Of a DNA stretch of 64,000 bases, positions 33,800 to 44,349 are shown one piece after another. The stretch spans positions 1,547,501 to 1,611,500 of the forward strand of contig CATQHQ010000002.1 of NCBI GenBank assembly GCA_958296005.1. The letters are read 5' to 3'. Origin of the DNA: Longimicrobiales bacterium (lineage in GTDB: Bacteria; Gemmatimonadota; Gemmatimonadetes; Longimicrobiales; Gaopeijiaceae). The translations under genes and the position numbers were made by a program. Numbering within the stretch: the stretch's first letter is position 1; each line of letters begins with the position of its first letter. The notes under the pieces were generated by a model. It made no database searches. It saw only the letters and a list, made by a program, of their open reading frames with translations, and had not been told where the DNA came from.

Positions 33800-34700
33800 G
33801 CGCCATCGGTCGCCTCCATCCGGGTCGCCTGCCGGGGGCCGCCCGCCGCCCGTCGTCCTCACCGTCGCAGGCAGCGACAGCGGAGGCGGCGCCGGCATCC
33901 AGGCGGACCTCAAGACCTTCCACCAGTGGGGCGTCTACGGCGCCTCCGCGGTGACGGCGGTGACGGCCCAGAACACCCTGGGGGTCCAGAAGGTACACGC
34001 GGTGCCCCCTTCGATCGTCGCGGCGCAGATCGCGAGCGTCGCCGACGACTTCTCCGTTCGAGCAGTCAAGACGGGCATGCTCGCCAACGCCGAGACCGTC
34101 CGGGCCGTGGCGGCCGCCCTCCGGGAGCGGAATCCAAGCGACTACGTGCTGGACCCGGTCGTCGTCGCCACCAGCGGAGATCGCCTCCTCGACCCCGACG
34201 CCGTGGCCGTCGTGATGGACGAGCTCGTGCCTCTCGCGACGCTGGTCACCCCCAACTGGCCCGAAGCCGCGGTGCTGACGGGCGTGGAGGACCACAGCCC
34301 AGCGGGGATGGAGCGGGCCGCGCGGATCTTGGCCGACGCCGGCGCCGACGCCGTGGTGGTAACGGGCGGACACGCAGGCGGCGACGACGTGGTGGACGTC
34401 TTCTGGGACGGTCGCTCGTCTCGAGTCTTTCGCGGCCCGAGGATCCACACCCGTCACACCCACGGAACCGGGTGCGCGTTGAGCGCTGCGGTTGCCGCGG
34501 GAGTGGCGCTGGGCCGCCCCTTGGCGGAAGCCGTGGAAGCTGCGGTCGCGTGGGTTCGCCGGGCGATTGCGGAAGCGCCGGGGCTAGGCGCGGGCCACGG
34601 TCCGATCAACCACTTCGCGCTCGCCCGTCGGGGTTCTGGGCCAACAGCGCCTTCAGCATCGGCGCCAAAGTCCGGCCCGCGGCATCGGCCCACGCCATGA
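33798..34700 (+). CDS. thiD: Hydroxymethylpyrimidine/phosphomethylpyrimidine kinase
   Basis: Phosphorylates hydroxymethylpyrimidine and its monophosphate in thiamine biosynthesis. The 300-residue ribokinase-fold protein has GSDSGGGAGIQADLKTF near the N-terminus, AVTAQNTLGVQ, PVVVATSGDRLL, and the anion-hole/catalytic segment HTHGTGCALSAA. Homologues usually end soon after GHGPINHF; here a 27-residue basic tail continues and overlaps the end of punA by 95 bases on the other strand. The ATG at 33798 is the only good start and shares bases with the divergent methyltransferase start, so its transcript is probably leaderless or very short-leadered. Confidence 0.9.
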   Translation: MRHRSPPSGSPAGGRPPPVVLTVAGSDSGGGAGIQADLKTFHQWGVYGASAVTAVTAQNTLGVQKVHAVPPSIVAAQIASVADDFSVRAVKTGMLANAETVRAVAAALRERNPSDYVLDPVVVATSGDRLLDPDAVAVVMDELVPLATLVTPNWPEAAVLTGVEDHSPAGMERAARILADAGADAVVVTGGHAGGDDVVDVFWDGRSSRVFRGPRIHTRHTHGTGCALSAAVAAGVALGRPLAEAVEAAVAWVRRAIAEAPGLGAGHGPINHFALARRGSGPTAPSASAPKSGPRHRPTP

Positions 34701-35430
34701 CGTCCTCGTGGTCCAGTGCGCCGTCGCCCAGCCCCGCCGCCCAGTTGGAGATCATCGAGATTCCCAGGACGCGCTGGCCCAGCGCTCGGGCGACCACGAC
34801 TTCCGGCGTGGTGGACATGCCCACGGCGTCGGCGCCGGCCGCTCGAAGGGCGCGCACCTCTGCGGGGGTCTCGAACGACGGGCCGAGGACCATGGCGTAG
34901 ACGCCGCGAGAGAGAGGCACGCCCGCCTCCAGCGCCGCCGACTCGGCCAGGGCGAGCAGCTCCGGGTCGTAGGGCCGGCTCATATCCGGAAAGCGAGCCT
35001 CTCGCTCTCGAACCGGACCGGCCAACGGGGCGCGGAAGCCGAGGTGCAGGTGGTCGTCGATCAGCATCAGGCTGCCCGGCGCCAAGTCCCGTCGAATCCC
35101 TCCGGCGGCGTTGGTGAGGACGAGGGTCCGCGCACCGAGGGCGTGGCCCGTTCGCACCGGCAGCCCCACGATCCCCGCATCCCATCCTTCGTAGTAGTGG
35201 AAGCGGCCCTGCTGGACCAGCACCGGCGCGCCGGCGATCCGTCCAGCCACGAATCGGCCCGCGTGGCCCTCCACCGTTGGCCGGGGAAAACCGGGCAGCT
35301 CGGCAAAGGGGACCACGACCTGGTCCTCCACGCCGTCGGCGACGCTCCCCAGGCCCGAACCAAGGACCACGTGCACCCCGGGACGGCTTCCGATCCGCTC
35401 CCGCAACGCTTGGGCGGCCTGCCGAACCAC
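34606..35430 (-). CDS. punA: Purine nucleoside phosphorylase (PNP-I, trimeric type)
   Basis: Splits inosine and guanosine to base and ribose-1-phosphate with phosphate. The 274-residue protein has the phosphate loop VLGSGLGSVAD, EGHAGRF, RFHYYEGWDAG, TNAAGGIRRDL and the base-binding MVLGPSFETPAEV, AVGMSTTPEVVVA segments. GTG 35430 is chosen because it gives the usual N-terminus and has GGGGG nearby; TTG 35478, overlapping the nupC stop, is possible. It follows the nucleoside transporter nupC, indicating uptake coupled to phosphorolysis; it converges with thiD and overlaps it by 95 bases. Confidence 0.92.
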   Translation of the reverse strand: MVRQAAQALRERIGSRPGVHVVLGSGLGSVADGVEDQVVVPFAELPGFPRPTVEGHAGRFVAGRIAGAPVLVQQGRFHYYEGWDAGIVGLPVRTGHALGARTLVLTNAAGGIRRDLAPGSLMLIDDHLHLGFRAPLAGPVREREARFPDMSRPYDPELLALAESAALEAGVPLSRGVYAMVLGPSFETPAEVRALRAAGADAVGMSTTPEVVVARALGQRVLGISMISNWAAGLGDGALDHEDVMAWADAAGRTLAPMLKALLAQNPDGRARSG

Positions 35431-35474
35431 CTCTTCGCCCCCAGACGGGGATCCGACGCTGGGCCCGTGACCCG

Positions 35475-36890
35475 TCAAATCAGGATGCCCGCGACAGCCG
35501 CCGTCATGAACGCTGCGATCGATCCGCCGATCATCGCCCGCAACCCCAGACGCGACAGGTCTTTCCGCCGTCGCGGCGCGATCCCTCCGATTCCTCCGAT
35601 CTGGATCGCGATCGACGAGAAGTTGGCGAACCCCGAGAGAGCGTAGGCGGCGATCGTCGCCGACCGGGGCGAGAGTCGGCCCTCCGATATCTCGCCGGCC
35701 AGCCCCAGGTACGCCACGAACTCGGTCGCCACGGTCTTCAGGCCCATGAGCGATCCGACCACCGCCGCGTCCTCCCAGGCGACGCCCATCACCCACGCCA
35801 CCGGTGCCAGCAGCGTGCCCAGAACGCCCTCCAGCGACAGGCCGTCGAACCCCGCCAAGCCGCCGGCCCAGCCCAGCAACCCGTTGACCAGCGCGATCAG
35901 CGCCAGGAACGCCAGCAGCATTCCGCCCACGTTGAGGGCGAGCTGAAGGCCCTCCCCCGCTCCTCTCGCCGCCGCCTCGATCACGTTCACGTCCGGCCGT
36001 TCGACCCCGGACTTGAGCCCTTCCGCCGTCTCCGGCGTCTCTTCCTCCGGCACCATCAGCTTGGCGACCACCAGCGCCGCCGGCGCCGACATGACCGACG
36101 CCGCCATCAGGTGCCCGGCTATGTCCGGGAAGAACGCCACCAGCATCCCCGCGTAGGCCGCCATTACGCCGCCCGCCACCGTGGCGAACCCGCCGGTCAT
36201 GACGGACATGAGCTCGGAGCGGGTCATGCGGTCCACGAACGGCTTGACCAGCAGCGGCGCCTCCGTCTGGCCGACGAAGATGTTGCCGGCCGCCGACAGG
36301 GTCTCGGCGCCGCTGGTCCCCATCGTGCGCCGCATCACCCACGCGATCCCTCCCACCAGCCGCTGCATGACGCCCAGGTGGTACAGGATCGTCATGAGCG
36401 ACGCCAGGAAGATGATCGTCGGCAACACGTTGAAGGCGACGAACGCTCCCGTGCGTGCGACCATCCTGCCCTCGGCGGCGAACTCCGAGCCTCCCGGCTC
36501 CCCGGTCCCTACCGGAACCGTGTTCCACACCAAGTCGCCGAAGAGGAAGCGCGCGCCCTCCAGCGTGTACCCCACAACCGCCAGCACGGCTTGGTTGGCG
36601 GCCTGGAAGATTCCGGCGCCCACCGGCGTGCGCAGGATCACCACGGCGAAGAGGAGCTGGAGCGCCAAGCCCCAAAGAACGACCCGCCACGGGACTCGCT
36701 TGCGGTTCGTGCTCATCGCCCAGGCGGCGGCGGTCAGCAGGAGCAGCCCCAGGAGACCGCGGAGGCGCGACAGGAAGCCGACTCCGCCGTCGGCGGCGAC
36801 CGCCTCTTGAACCGCGGCGGCCGAAGCGGGATAGACGGTTGCGGCCCCGACGGCCACGACGGCCGCGGCGAGTAGGCGGAGTGCGGACAT
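35475..36890 (-). CDS. nupC: Concentrative nucleoside transporter (CNT family)
   Basis: Ion-coupled nucleoside importer of the inner membrane. The 471-residue protein has about ten hydrophobic segments; the CNT motif GQTEAPLLVKPF, and late GLKTVATEFVAYLGL and SGFANFSSIAIQIGGIGG are diagnostic. An unusual N-terminal hydrophobic segment (first 35 residues) resembles a signal sequence or an extra helix. The ATG at 36890 has AAAGGA upstream. It directly precedes punA; a Tsx-like outer-membrane channel at 48147 could supply the periplasm with nucleosides. Confidence 0.93.
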   Translation of the reverse strand: MSALRLLAAAVVAVGAATVYPASAAAVQEAVAADGGVGFLSRLRGLLGLLLLTAAAWAMSTNRKRVPWRVVLWGLALQLLFAVVILRTPVGAGIFQAANQAVLAVVGYTLEGARFLFGDLVWNTVPVGTGEPGGSEFAAEGRMVARTGAFVAFNVLPTIIFLASLMTILYHLGVMQRLVGGIAWVMRRTMGTSGAETLSAAGNIFVGQTEAPLLVKPFVDRMTRSELMSVMTGGFATVAGGVMAAYAGMLVAFFPDIAGHLMAASVMSAPAALVVAKLMVPEEETPETAEGLKSGVERPDVNVIEAAARGAGEGLQLALNVGGMLLAFLALIALVNGLLGWAGGLAGFDGLSLEGVLGTLLAPVAWVMGVAWEDAAVVGSLMGLKTVATEFVAYLGLAGEISEGRLSPRSATIAAYALSGFANFSSIAIQIGGIGGIAPRRRKDLSRLGLRAMIGGSIAAFMTAAVAGILI

Positions 36891-37059
36891 GGAGTCCTTT
36901 GGGAGGAAGTGCCGGGGGACAGCCAGCCCGGCGTGGAGCCAGGGGGCGACCCGATGCGCACCTTGGAAGCTAGCGGATCGTGCGGTCCGGGAAGCCCAGC
37001 CTTCGTTTTCGGCCATGCGGAGTCAGGCCCGCCACGCTCGCTCCACTCCGACCCGAAAA

Positions 37060-37076
37060 CCTGCCAAAATGGCAGG
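37060..37076. repeat. Palindrome 1 upstream of dnaK
   Basis: CCTGCC-AAAAT-GGCAGG, a perfect 6-bp inverted repeat with a five-base centre. It sits in a 29-base unit (37052-37080) repeated almost exactly at 37094-37122. Likely a regulator binding site about 75-90 bases before the sigma-54 element. Confidence 0.75.
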
Positions 37077-37101
37077 AATTCGACCCCGTTCTGCCCGAAA
37101 A

Positions 37102-37118
37102 CCTGCCAAAACGGCAGG
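37102..37118. repeat. Palindrome 2 upstream of dnaK
   Basis: CCTGCC-AAAAC-GGCAGG, 42 bases downstream of the first copy, which is four helical turns, so both would face the same side of the DNA. The two 29-base units differ at one position only. Spacing to the promoter suggests an enhancer or operator. Confidence 0.75.
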
Positions 37119-37145
37119 AATTAGGCTCCATAACGTCCCGACTGT

Positions 37146-37161
37146 TGGCACGTTCGTTGCA
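37146..37161 (+). promoter_or_regulatory. Candidate sigma-54 (-24/-12) promoter of dnaK
   Basis: TGGCACG (37146-37152), four bases, then TTGCA (37157-37161) match the sigma-54 consensus TGGCACG-N4-TTGC(A/T) exactly, with GG and GC separated by ten bases. The expected start near 37172 leaves an 82-base leader before dnaK. The same TTGCAA also precedes TAGCTT (37178-37183) by 15 bases, so an overlapping sigma-70 promoter cannot be excluded. Confidence 0.65.
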
Positions 37162-37253
37162 ACGATCTGCCTCCCGTTAGCTTTAGAGCGCGCTGCAGGG
37201 TCGCCCGCCGTCGGACCCCCGGCCTCACACCCGAAAAGGACGCAACCAGACAC

Positions 37254-39194
<1,941 letters not shown>

Positions 39195-39223
39195 CGGAAC
39201 CACCGACAGAGGAGGAGCAGACC

Positions 39224-40789
39224 GTGAGCGACAAGCGCGGAGACCGAGATCTCCTGAAGACGAAGACGACGATCGCCCTGGCTGTAGCGGTGGCGTTCCT
39301 GGGCGGGATCGGGCTGGCGGCCCAGTTCGGCTACGTGGACTCGCGGAGCGTCCCGCAGGCCGCCTCCGTGGAGACCCAGGCCCAGCTGCCGGCGGCGGCG
39401 GTCCAGCCCGCCTTGGACCTGAGCGACGCCTTCGTGGCGATCTCCGAGGCGGTCACGCCGTCAGTGGTGCGGATCGAGGCCCGGCGGCGGCAGCAGCAGG
39501 CGCCCCGTCGGATCTCGTTGGACGACTTCTTCCGCGGGCGTCCCGACCCCGGCCGGCCCGGGCTGGTGACCGCCGGCGGGAGCGGCTTCGTGGTCACTGA
39601 AGACGGCTACGTGATGACCAACAACCATGTCGTGGAGGACGCGGAGGAGATCAGCGTGATCCTCCAGGACGGGCGAAACTTCGACGCCGAGCTGGTGGGC
39701 GCGGACCCGACCACCGACGTGGCCGTGATCAAGATCGACGGCCCGGATCTGCAGCCCGTGTCCCTGGGTTCGTCCGCGGAAGTGCGGGTGGGCGAGTGGG
39801 TGCTGGCGATCGGCAACCCGGGCTTCGGGCCCAGCTCCGCCGGCGGGGGTTCGCTGGACTACACCGTCACCGCCGGGATCGTGTCGGCGCGGGGCCGGAG
39901 CCTGGACCTGATCCGTCGGGAGCTTCGGAGCGAGGGCGAGGATGTGGCGGGCTTCGCCATCGAGGACTTCATCCAGACCGACGCGGTGATCAACCCCGGC
40001 AACTCGGGGGGACCGATGGTGAACCTTCGGGGACAGGTGATCGGGGTCAACGCGGCGTTCGCGAGCCGGACGGGCTTCTACGTCGGCTACGGCTTCGCGA
40101 TTCCCATCGACCTGGCCCACCGGATCATGGACGACTTGGTGGAGTACGGGCGGGTGCGGCGGGCCTACCTGGGCGTGAGGATGGTGCCGGTGACGCCCGA
40201 GGACGCGGAGGTCTACGGCCTGCCCGAGATCGCCGGCGCCTTGGTTCAGGGAGTCGAGAACGACACCCCGGCCGACGACGCGGGGCTGGCGCAGGAGGAC
40301 GTGATCACCGCCGTGGACGGGGTGCCGGTCCGCACCAGCAACGACCTGCAGCACAAGATCGCGCTGCGGGCGCCGGGCGACCGGGTGCGGATCACGATCT
40401 GGCGGGACGGCGCCCCTCGAGATGTGACGGTGCGGCTGGACGAGGCGCCGCTCTCGGAGGAGGTGGCGGAGGCGGCTCCGCCCCCCCGAGGCCAGACCGC
40501 CGACAAGCTGGGGATCGAGGTCGCGGAGATCACGCGAGAGATCGCCGACGCTTTGCAGCAGGAGACGACGGACGGGGTCGTGGTGACCGACGTCGAGCAG
40601 GGCGGGCCGGCGGACCGGCGCGGCATCGTCCAACGCTGCGTGATCCAAGAGATCAACCGTCAGCGAGTGGACGACACGGGGGACATGGAAGACGTTCTCG
40701 GAGACGTCGGGGCCGGCGAGGTGGTGTCGATGCGGGTTCGGTGCGGCAGCGGAGATCCGAGCATCGTGAACGTGCGGACGCGCAGATAA
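39224..40789 (+). CDS. Periplasmic serine protease DegP/HtrA family
   Basis: Envelope quality-control protease with an N-terminal membrane or signal segment (about residues 15-34), a trypsin-like domain with catalytic His135 (MTNNHVVED), Asp165 (TTDVAVIK) and Ser261 (NPGNSGGPMV), and two PDZ domains (about 280-365 and 425-515). The 521 residues are typical. Start GTG 39224 is chosen for the GGAGG at 39211-39215, eight bases upstream. It lies directly after dnaK, so both are likely co-transcribed and stress-linked. Which DegP/DegQ/DegS subtype it is cannot be decided from sequence alone. Confidence 0.92.
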   Translation: MSDKRGDRDLLKTKTTIALAVAVAFLGGIGLAAQFGYVDSRSVPQAASVETQAQLPAAAVQPALDLSDAFVAISEAVTPSVVRIEARRRQQQAPRRISLDDFFRGRPDPGRPGLVTAGGSGFVVTEDGYVMTNNHVVEDAEEISVILQDGRNFDAELVGADPTTDVAVIKIDGPDLQPVSLGSSAEVRVGEWVLAIGNPGFGPSSAGGGSLDYTVTAGIVSARGRSLDLIRRELRSEGEDVAGFAIEDFIQTDAVINPGNSGGPMVNLRGQVIGVNAAFASRTGFYVGYGFAIPIDLAHRIMDDLVEYGRVRRAYLGVRMVPVTPEDAEVYGLPEIAGALVQGVENDTPADDAGLAQEDVITAVDGVPVRTSNDLQHKIALRAPGDRVRITIWRDGAPRDVTVRLDEAPLSEEVAEAAPPPRGQTADKLGIEVAEITREIADALQQETTDGVVVTDVEQGGPADRRGIVQRCVIQEINRQRVDDTGDMEDVLGDVGAGEVVSMRVRCGSGDPSIVNVRTRR

Positions 40790-40886
40790 CGACGGCCGCG
40801 AGCTCTGGACGCCGCCGCCGGAGGAGCGCGCGACGGCGAACCGCCGCTGGACCGGACAGTCGCCGGGGGAAGCCCGGGGATATGGA

Positions 40887-40922
40887 GCGAGGGGTCCTCG
40901 CGCAACGCGGGACCCCTCGTTC
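40887..40922 (+). terminator. Intrinsic terminator after htrA
   Basis: A long hairpin: CGAGGGGTCC pairs with GGACCCCTCG, extended by CGCG around a CAA loop, followed by TTCTCAATT. It lies about 100 bases after htrA and separates the dnaK-htrA unit from tRNA-Leu. Confidence 0.8.
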
Positions 40923-40998
40923 TCAATTCCATTATCCTAGTACTCCCTTAGGAGAGCCGACTTGTGTTGGGAGGATCTTCTCTCCCGCCTCCAACGGA

Positions 40999-41081
40999 GC
41001 GAAAGTGGCGGAACTGGTAGACGCGCAAGATTTAGGATCTTGTGGCCTTTGGCCGTGGGGGTTCGATTCCCCCCTTTCGCA
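40999..41081 (+). tRNA. tRNA-Leu, anticodon UAG
   Basis: Folds as a class II tRNA: acceptor stem GCGAAAG/CTTTCGC, D-arm with GGCGGAACTGGTAGACGC, anticodon stem CAAGA/TCTTG with a seven-base loop TTTAGGA placing anticodon TAG at 41033-41035, a variable arm GGCCTTTGGCC, and the T-loop GTTCGATTC. Discriminator base A; CCA is not encoded. Reads CUA (and by wobble other CUN) leucine codons. It starts 31 bases before the tig start, so tRNA and mRNA may share a primary transcript. Confidence 0.95.
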
Positions 41082-41111
41082 CTGCGCGTGCGCTCGACGG
41101 CGAGGCCGGTC

Positions 41112-42407
41112 GTGAAGTCGGTGGACCCGGCGCGGCTCCAGGTGACCGTGACCGAGGCCGAGCGTTGCGTCCGCCTGTTGCGCATCGTAGTCCCGGCCGA
41201 TCTGGTGGACGCCGAGAGGCAGGCTGCTTCCCGGAAGCTGGCCGGGCGGATGAAGGTCAAGGGCTTCCGCAAGGGCAAGGTGCCGACCGGGTTCGTGAAC
41301 CGGCGGTTCGCCGACGCGGTGCAGGAAGCAGCGATGGACAAGCTGGTCCGGCAGTCGGCCCAGGCGGTGATTCAGTCCCGTGGACTCCGGCCGATTTCCT
41401 CCGTCAAGATCGACGAAATGGAGTTCGCCTCCGAGGGCCGGTTGACGTTCACGGCGTCGTTCGAGGTGGCGCCCGAAGTCAAGATCGGCCGCCTGGGCGG
41501 GTTCGTCTTGCCGCCTCCACCCGGCCTGCCCCCGCTCAACGGCGAGGTCGAACAGCATGTGGAGCGCGTCCGGCAGGGCCACGCGACGTGGCGCAGCACA
41601 GACGAGGGAACGCCGATCGTCGGCGATCAGGTGACGGTGGTTCTCGCGCACGCGGGCTCTCGGAACGACGCGCTCGGCGACGAAGACGCGGACCGCGCCT
41701 ACGACTTCTTGGTCGGCAGCGACCAGGCCCTGCCCGGCATCCAGAACGCCGTGCAGACGCTGACCGTCGGTCAGGAGGAAGAGTTCGACGTGGAGTTTCC
41801 CGGTGACGAAGAAGGGGCGCCGGGCGAGGTCAGATCGATCCGGGTTCGCTTGACCGAGAGGCGGATGCGCGAGCTGCCGGAGCTGAACGACGACCTTGCC
41901 CGCTCGGTGGGCGACTTCGACACGCTGGAAGAGCTGAGGACGACGATCCGGAAGGAGATGGAGGCGATCCACAGGGGCATGGTGGAGCGGAACCGGGACG
42001 AACAGCTCGTCCGCATGCTGGTGGAAGCCAACGACTTCGACGTTCCTGCGTCGTTCGTGGACCAGGTCGCGAACGCGATGATCGACGACGTCGTCAGGGC
42101 GAGCGACGGCGAACCGAACGCCCCGACGGAAGCGGATATGGAGCGGCTCAGAAAAGAGGTTCGGGGGCCTGCCGAGTTCACCACCAAGCGCGAGCTGATT
42201 CTGGGGCGGCTGGCCGAGGACCACGGCCTCGAAGCGTCGGAGGAAGAGCTGGACGCCGAGGTGGAGGCGATCGCGGAGCGGGCCGGCGAGTCGCCGGCGG
42301 AGGTCTACTCTCGGCTTCAGCGCGCAGGCAAGATCGACGACGTTCAGCGGCAGTTGACGGCCCGGAAGATCCGGGACTTCCTTCGGCAGCAGTCGGGGCT
42401 CGAGTGA
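41112..42407 (+). CDS. tig: Trigger factor
   Basis: Ribosome-associated chaperone with peptidyl-prolyl isomerase activity. The 431-residue protein has the ribosome-binding tail including [19 protein letters not shown] (the family's GFRxGK motif), a central PPIase-like domain (about residues 155-235) and the C-terminal helical arms. GTG 41112 is chosen because it puts the first beta-strand ([17 protein letters not shown]) near the N-terminus, only 30 bases after tRNA-Leu; a GTG at 41121 is also possible. Followed by clpP, clpX and lon, the classic tig-clpPX-lon neighbourhood. Confidence 0.94.
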   Translation: MKSVDPARLQVTVTEAERCVRLLRIVVPADLVDAERQAASRKLAGRMKVKGFRKGKVPTGFVNRRFADAVQEAAMDKLVRQSAQAVIQSRGLRPISSVKIDEMEFASEGRLTFTASFEVAPEVKIGRLGGFVLPPPPGLPPLNGEVEQHVERVRQGHATWRSTDEGTPIVGDQVTVVLAHAGSRNDALGDEDADRAYDFLVGSDQALPGIQNAVQTLTVGQEEEFDVEFPGDEEGAPGEVRSIRVRLTERRMRELPELNDDLARSVGDFDTLEELRTTIRKEMEAIHRGMVERNRDEQLVRMLVEANDFDVPASFVDQVANAMIDDVVRASDGEPNAPTEADMERLRKEVRGPAEFTTKRELILGRLAEDHGLEASEEELDAEVEAIAERAGESPAEVYSRLQRAGKIDDVQRQLTARKIRDFLRQQSGLE

Positions 42408-42448
42408 GCGTCCCGGAGCCGCCGGCAAGCCAAGGAGAGCCTTCGCGG

Positions 42449-43081
42449 ATGGCCATATTCCCTCCCTACGTGATCGAACGGACGAGCCGCGGGGAGCGTA
42501 GCTACGACATCTTCAGCCGCCTTCTGATGGACCGGATCGTGTTCTTGGGCAGCGAGATCAACGACCAAGTGGCGAACATCGTGATCGCCCAGCTTCTGTT
42601 CCTCGACGCCGACGACCCGGGGCGGGAGATCTTCCTTTACATCAACTCGCCCGGCGGCGTCGTCTACTCCGGGCTTGCCATATACGACACGATCAACCAC
42701 CTGCGGGCCCCCGTGTCCACCTACTGCGTGGGCATGGCGGCTTCGATGGGAGCGGTGCTGCTCTCGGCCGGGGCGAAGGGCAAGCGGAACGCGCTGCCGA
42801 ACTCGCGGATCATGCTCCACCAGCCGTCGTCGGGGTATCGAGGGACGGCGGCGGACATCGAAATCGCGGCGAAGGAGGTGCTGGGCACCCGGGAGCGGCT
42901 CAACCGCATTCTGGCGGAGACTACGGGACAGGAGATCGAGAAGATCGCCGCCGACGTGGACCGCGACAGGTGGATGAGCGCCGAGGAAGCGGTGGAGTAC
43001 GGCTTGGTGGATCAAGTGCTCCTCCAAGACCACGGCGAGCCCGACGGCTCCGGCGACGGTCCCGCCGAAGGTCGCGAGTAG
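42449..43081 (+). CDS. clpP: ATP-dependent Clp protease proteolytic subunit
   Basis: Barrel-shaped serine peptidase that works with ClpX. The 210-residue protein has Ser99 ([10 protein letters not shown]), His124 (IMLHQPSSG) and Asp173 as the expected catalytic triad, and the [17 protein letters not shown] core. Start ATG 42449 has AAGGAG at 42432-42437; a GTG at 42404 overlapping the tig stop (GTGA) is an alternative that would add a 15-residue leader. Immediately followed by clpX. Confidence 0.96.
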   Translation: MAIFPPYVIERTSRGERSYDIFSRLLMDRIVFLGSEINDQVANIVIAQLLFLDADDPGREIFLYINSPGGVVYSGLAIYDTINHLRAPVSTYCVGMAASMGAVLLSAGAKGKRNALPNSRIMLHQPSSGYRGTAADIEIAAKEVLGTRERLNRILAETTGQEIEKIAADVDRDRWMSAEEAVEYGLVDQVLLQDHGEPDGSGDGPAEGRE

Positions 43082-43091
43082 GAGGCCCCCG

Positions 43092-44330
43092 ATGTCCGAC
43101 AAGCACCTGCGTTGCAGCTTCTGCGGCAAGTCCAAGGAATCTGTCAAGAAGTTCATCTCCGGCCCGTCGGTCTACATCTGCAACGAGTGCGTCTCGCTGT
43201 GCAACGAGATCCTCGCCGAGGAGGAAGAGCGGGAGAGTCGCGAGAAGGCCGCGAGCAGCTTGGTCCCGGAGGAGATCAAGGAGATCCTCGACCAATACGT
43301 GATCGGGCAGGAGCAGGCGAAGCGCTCCCTCGCCGTCGCGGTGTACAACCACTACAAGCGAGTGCACCGGCAGGGGATCCTGGACGACGTGGAGATCGAC
43401 AAGGCCAACGTGCTCCTGGTGGGTCCCACCGGCGTGGGCAAGACGCTGCTGGCCCAGACGCTGGCGCGGACGCTTCAGGTCCCCTTCACGATCGCCGACG
43501 CCACCACGTTGACGGAAGCCGGATACGTGGGCGAGGACGTAGAGAACATCCTCGTGCGGCTTCTGCAGGCCAGCGACTTCAACTTGGCGGACTGCGAGCA
43601 GGGGATCGTCTACATCGACGAGCTGGACAAGATCGCGCGCAAGTCCGAGAACCGGTCGATCACCCGGGACGTGTCGGGCGAAGGCGTGCAGCAGGCGCTG
43701 CTGAAGATCCTGGAAGGGACGGTGGCCAACGTGCCGCCCCAGGGCGGGCGGAAGCATCCGCAGCAGGAATACTTCCAGATCGACACGAAGAACATCCTGT
43801 TCATCTGCGGTGGCGCATTCGAAGGGCTGGACAAGATCATCGAGCGGCGGATCGGCAAGCGGCAGATCGGCTTCGGCGAGGAAGAGCGCCCCGTGAGGGA
43901 CGAGATCGAGGGAAACCCGATCAACCATCTGGAGCCGGAGGACCTGCAGCGGTTCGGGCTGATCCCGGAGCTGGTGGGCAGGTTGCCGGTGACGGTGGGA
44001 CTGGAGGAGCTGGACCTGGACTCCCTCGTGCGGATCCTGCAAGAGCCGAAGAACGCGTTGGTGAAGCAGTACCAGAAGGTCTTCGAGATGGACGGCGCAG
44101 GGCTGACCTTCGATCCCGCCGCCCTGCGGGAGATCGCCAGCCGTTGCCTGGACCGGGGCACCGGCGCCCGGGGGCTGAGGGCGGTGATGGAGCGGATCAT
44201 GCGGGACGTGATGTTCGACCTGCCGTCCCGCAACGACGTGCGCGAGGTGGTGGTGACGCCCGAGTGCGTTGCCGGAAACGTGCCGCCGCTGCTGCTCCTG
44301 CGGCCCGAAGCCCGCAGGAAGGAAGCCTGA
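43092..44330 (+). CDS. clpX: ATP-dependent Clp protease ATPase subunit ClpX
   Basis: AAA+ unfoldase feeding ClpP. The N-terminal zinc-binding domain has Cys8, Cys11, Cys30 and Cys33; Walker [16 protein letters not shown], Walker [12 protein letters not shown], sensor and pore loop ([15 protein letters not shown]) follow. The IGF-type ClpP-docking loop reads [16 protein letters not shown], with the tripeptide IGF present. Length 412 and the position after clpP are standard. Confidence 0.97.
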   Translation: MSDKHLRCSFCGKSKESVKKFISGPSVYICNECVSLCNEILAEEEERESREKAASSLVPEEIKEILDQYVIGQEQAKRSLAVAVYNHYKRVHRQGILDDVEIDKANVLLVGPTGVGKTLLAQTLARTLQVPFTIADATTLTEAGYVGEDVENILVRLLQASDFNLADCEQGIVYIDELDKIARKSENRSITRDVSGEGVQQALLKILEGTVANVPPQGGRKHPQQEYFQIDTKNILFICGGAFEGLDKIIERRIGKRQIGFGEEERPVRDEIEGNPINHLEPEDLQRFGLIPELVGRLPVTVGLEELDLDSLVRILQEPKNALVKQYQKVFEMDGAGLTFDPAALREIASRCLDRGTGARGLRAVMERIMRDVMFDLPSRNDVREVVVTPECVAGNVPPLLLLRPEARRKEA

Positions 44331-44349
44331 ACGGCGGGCCACGCCGCCG

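Larger units (their letters stand above)
36891..37253. promoter_or_regulatory. nupC/dnaK divergent intergenic region
   Basis: A 363-base gap with no coding features. The half near dnaK contains two 17-bp palindromes and a sigma-54-type promoter, listed separately. On the minus strand the nupC side has TAGCTT near 36969-36974 as a possible -10 with no convincing -35, about 80 bases from the nupC ATG. No CIRCE (TTAGCACTC-N9-GAGTGCTAA) or HAIR-type operator was found. Confidence 0.6.

Noticed and set aside
37052..37122. Possible CRISPR or transposon repeat upstream of dnaK
   Set aside because: Only two units, short spacer, and internal palindromes in a promoter region; better read as regulator binding sites.
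37021..37253. CIRCE or HAIR heat-shock operator at dnaK
   Set aside because: Neither TTAGCACTC-N9-GAGTGCTAA nor CTTGAGT-N7-ACTCAAG is present on either strand.
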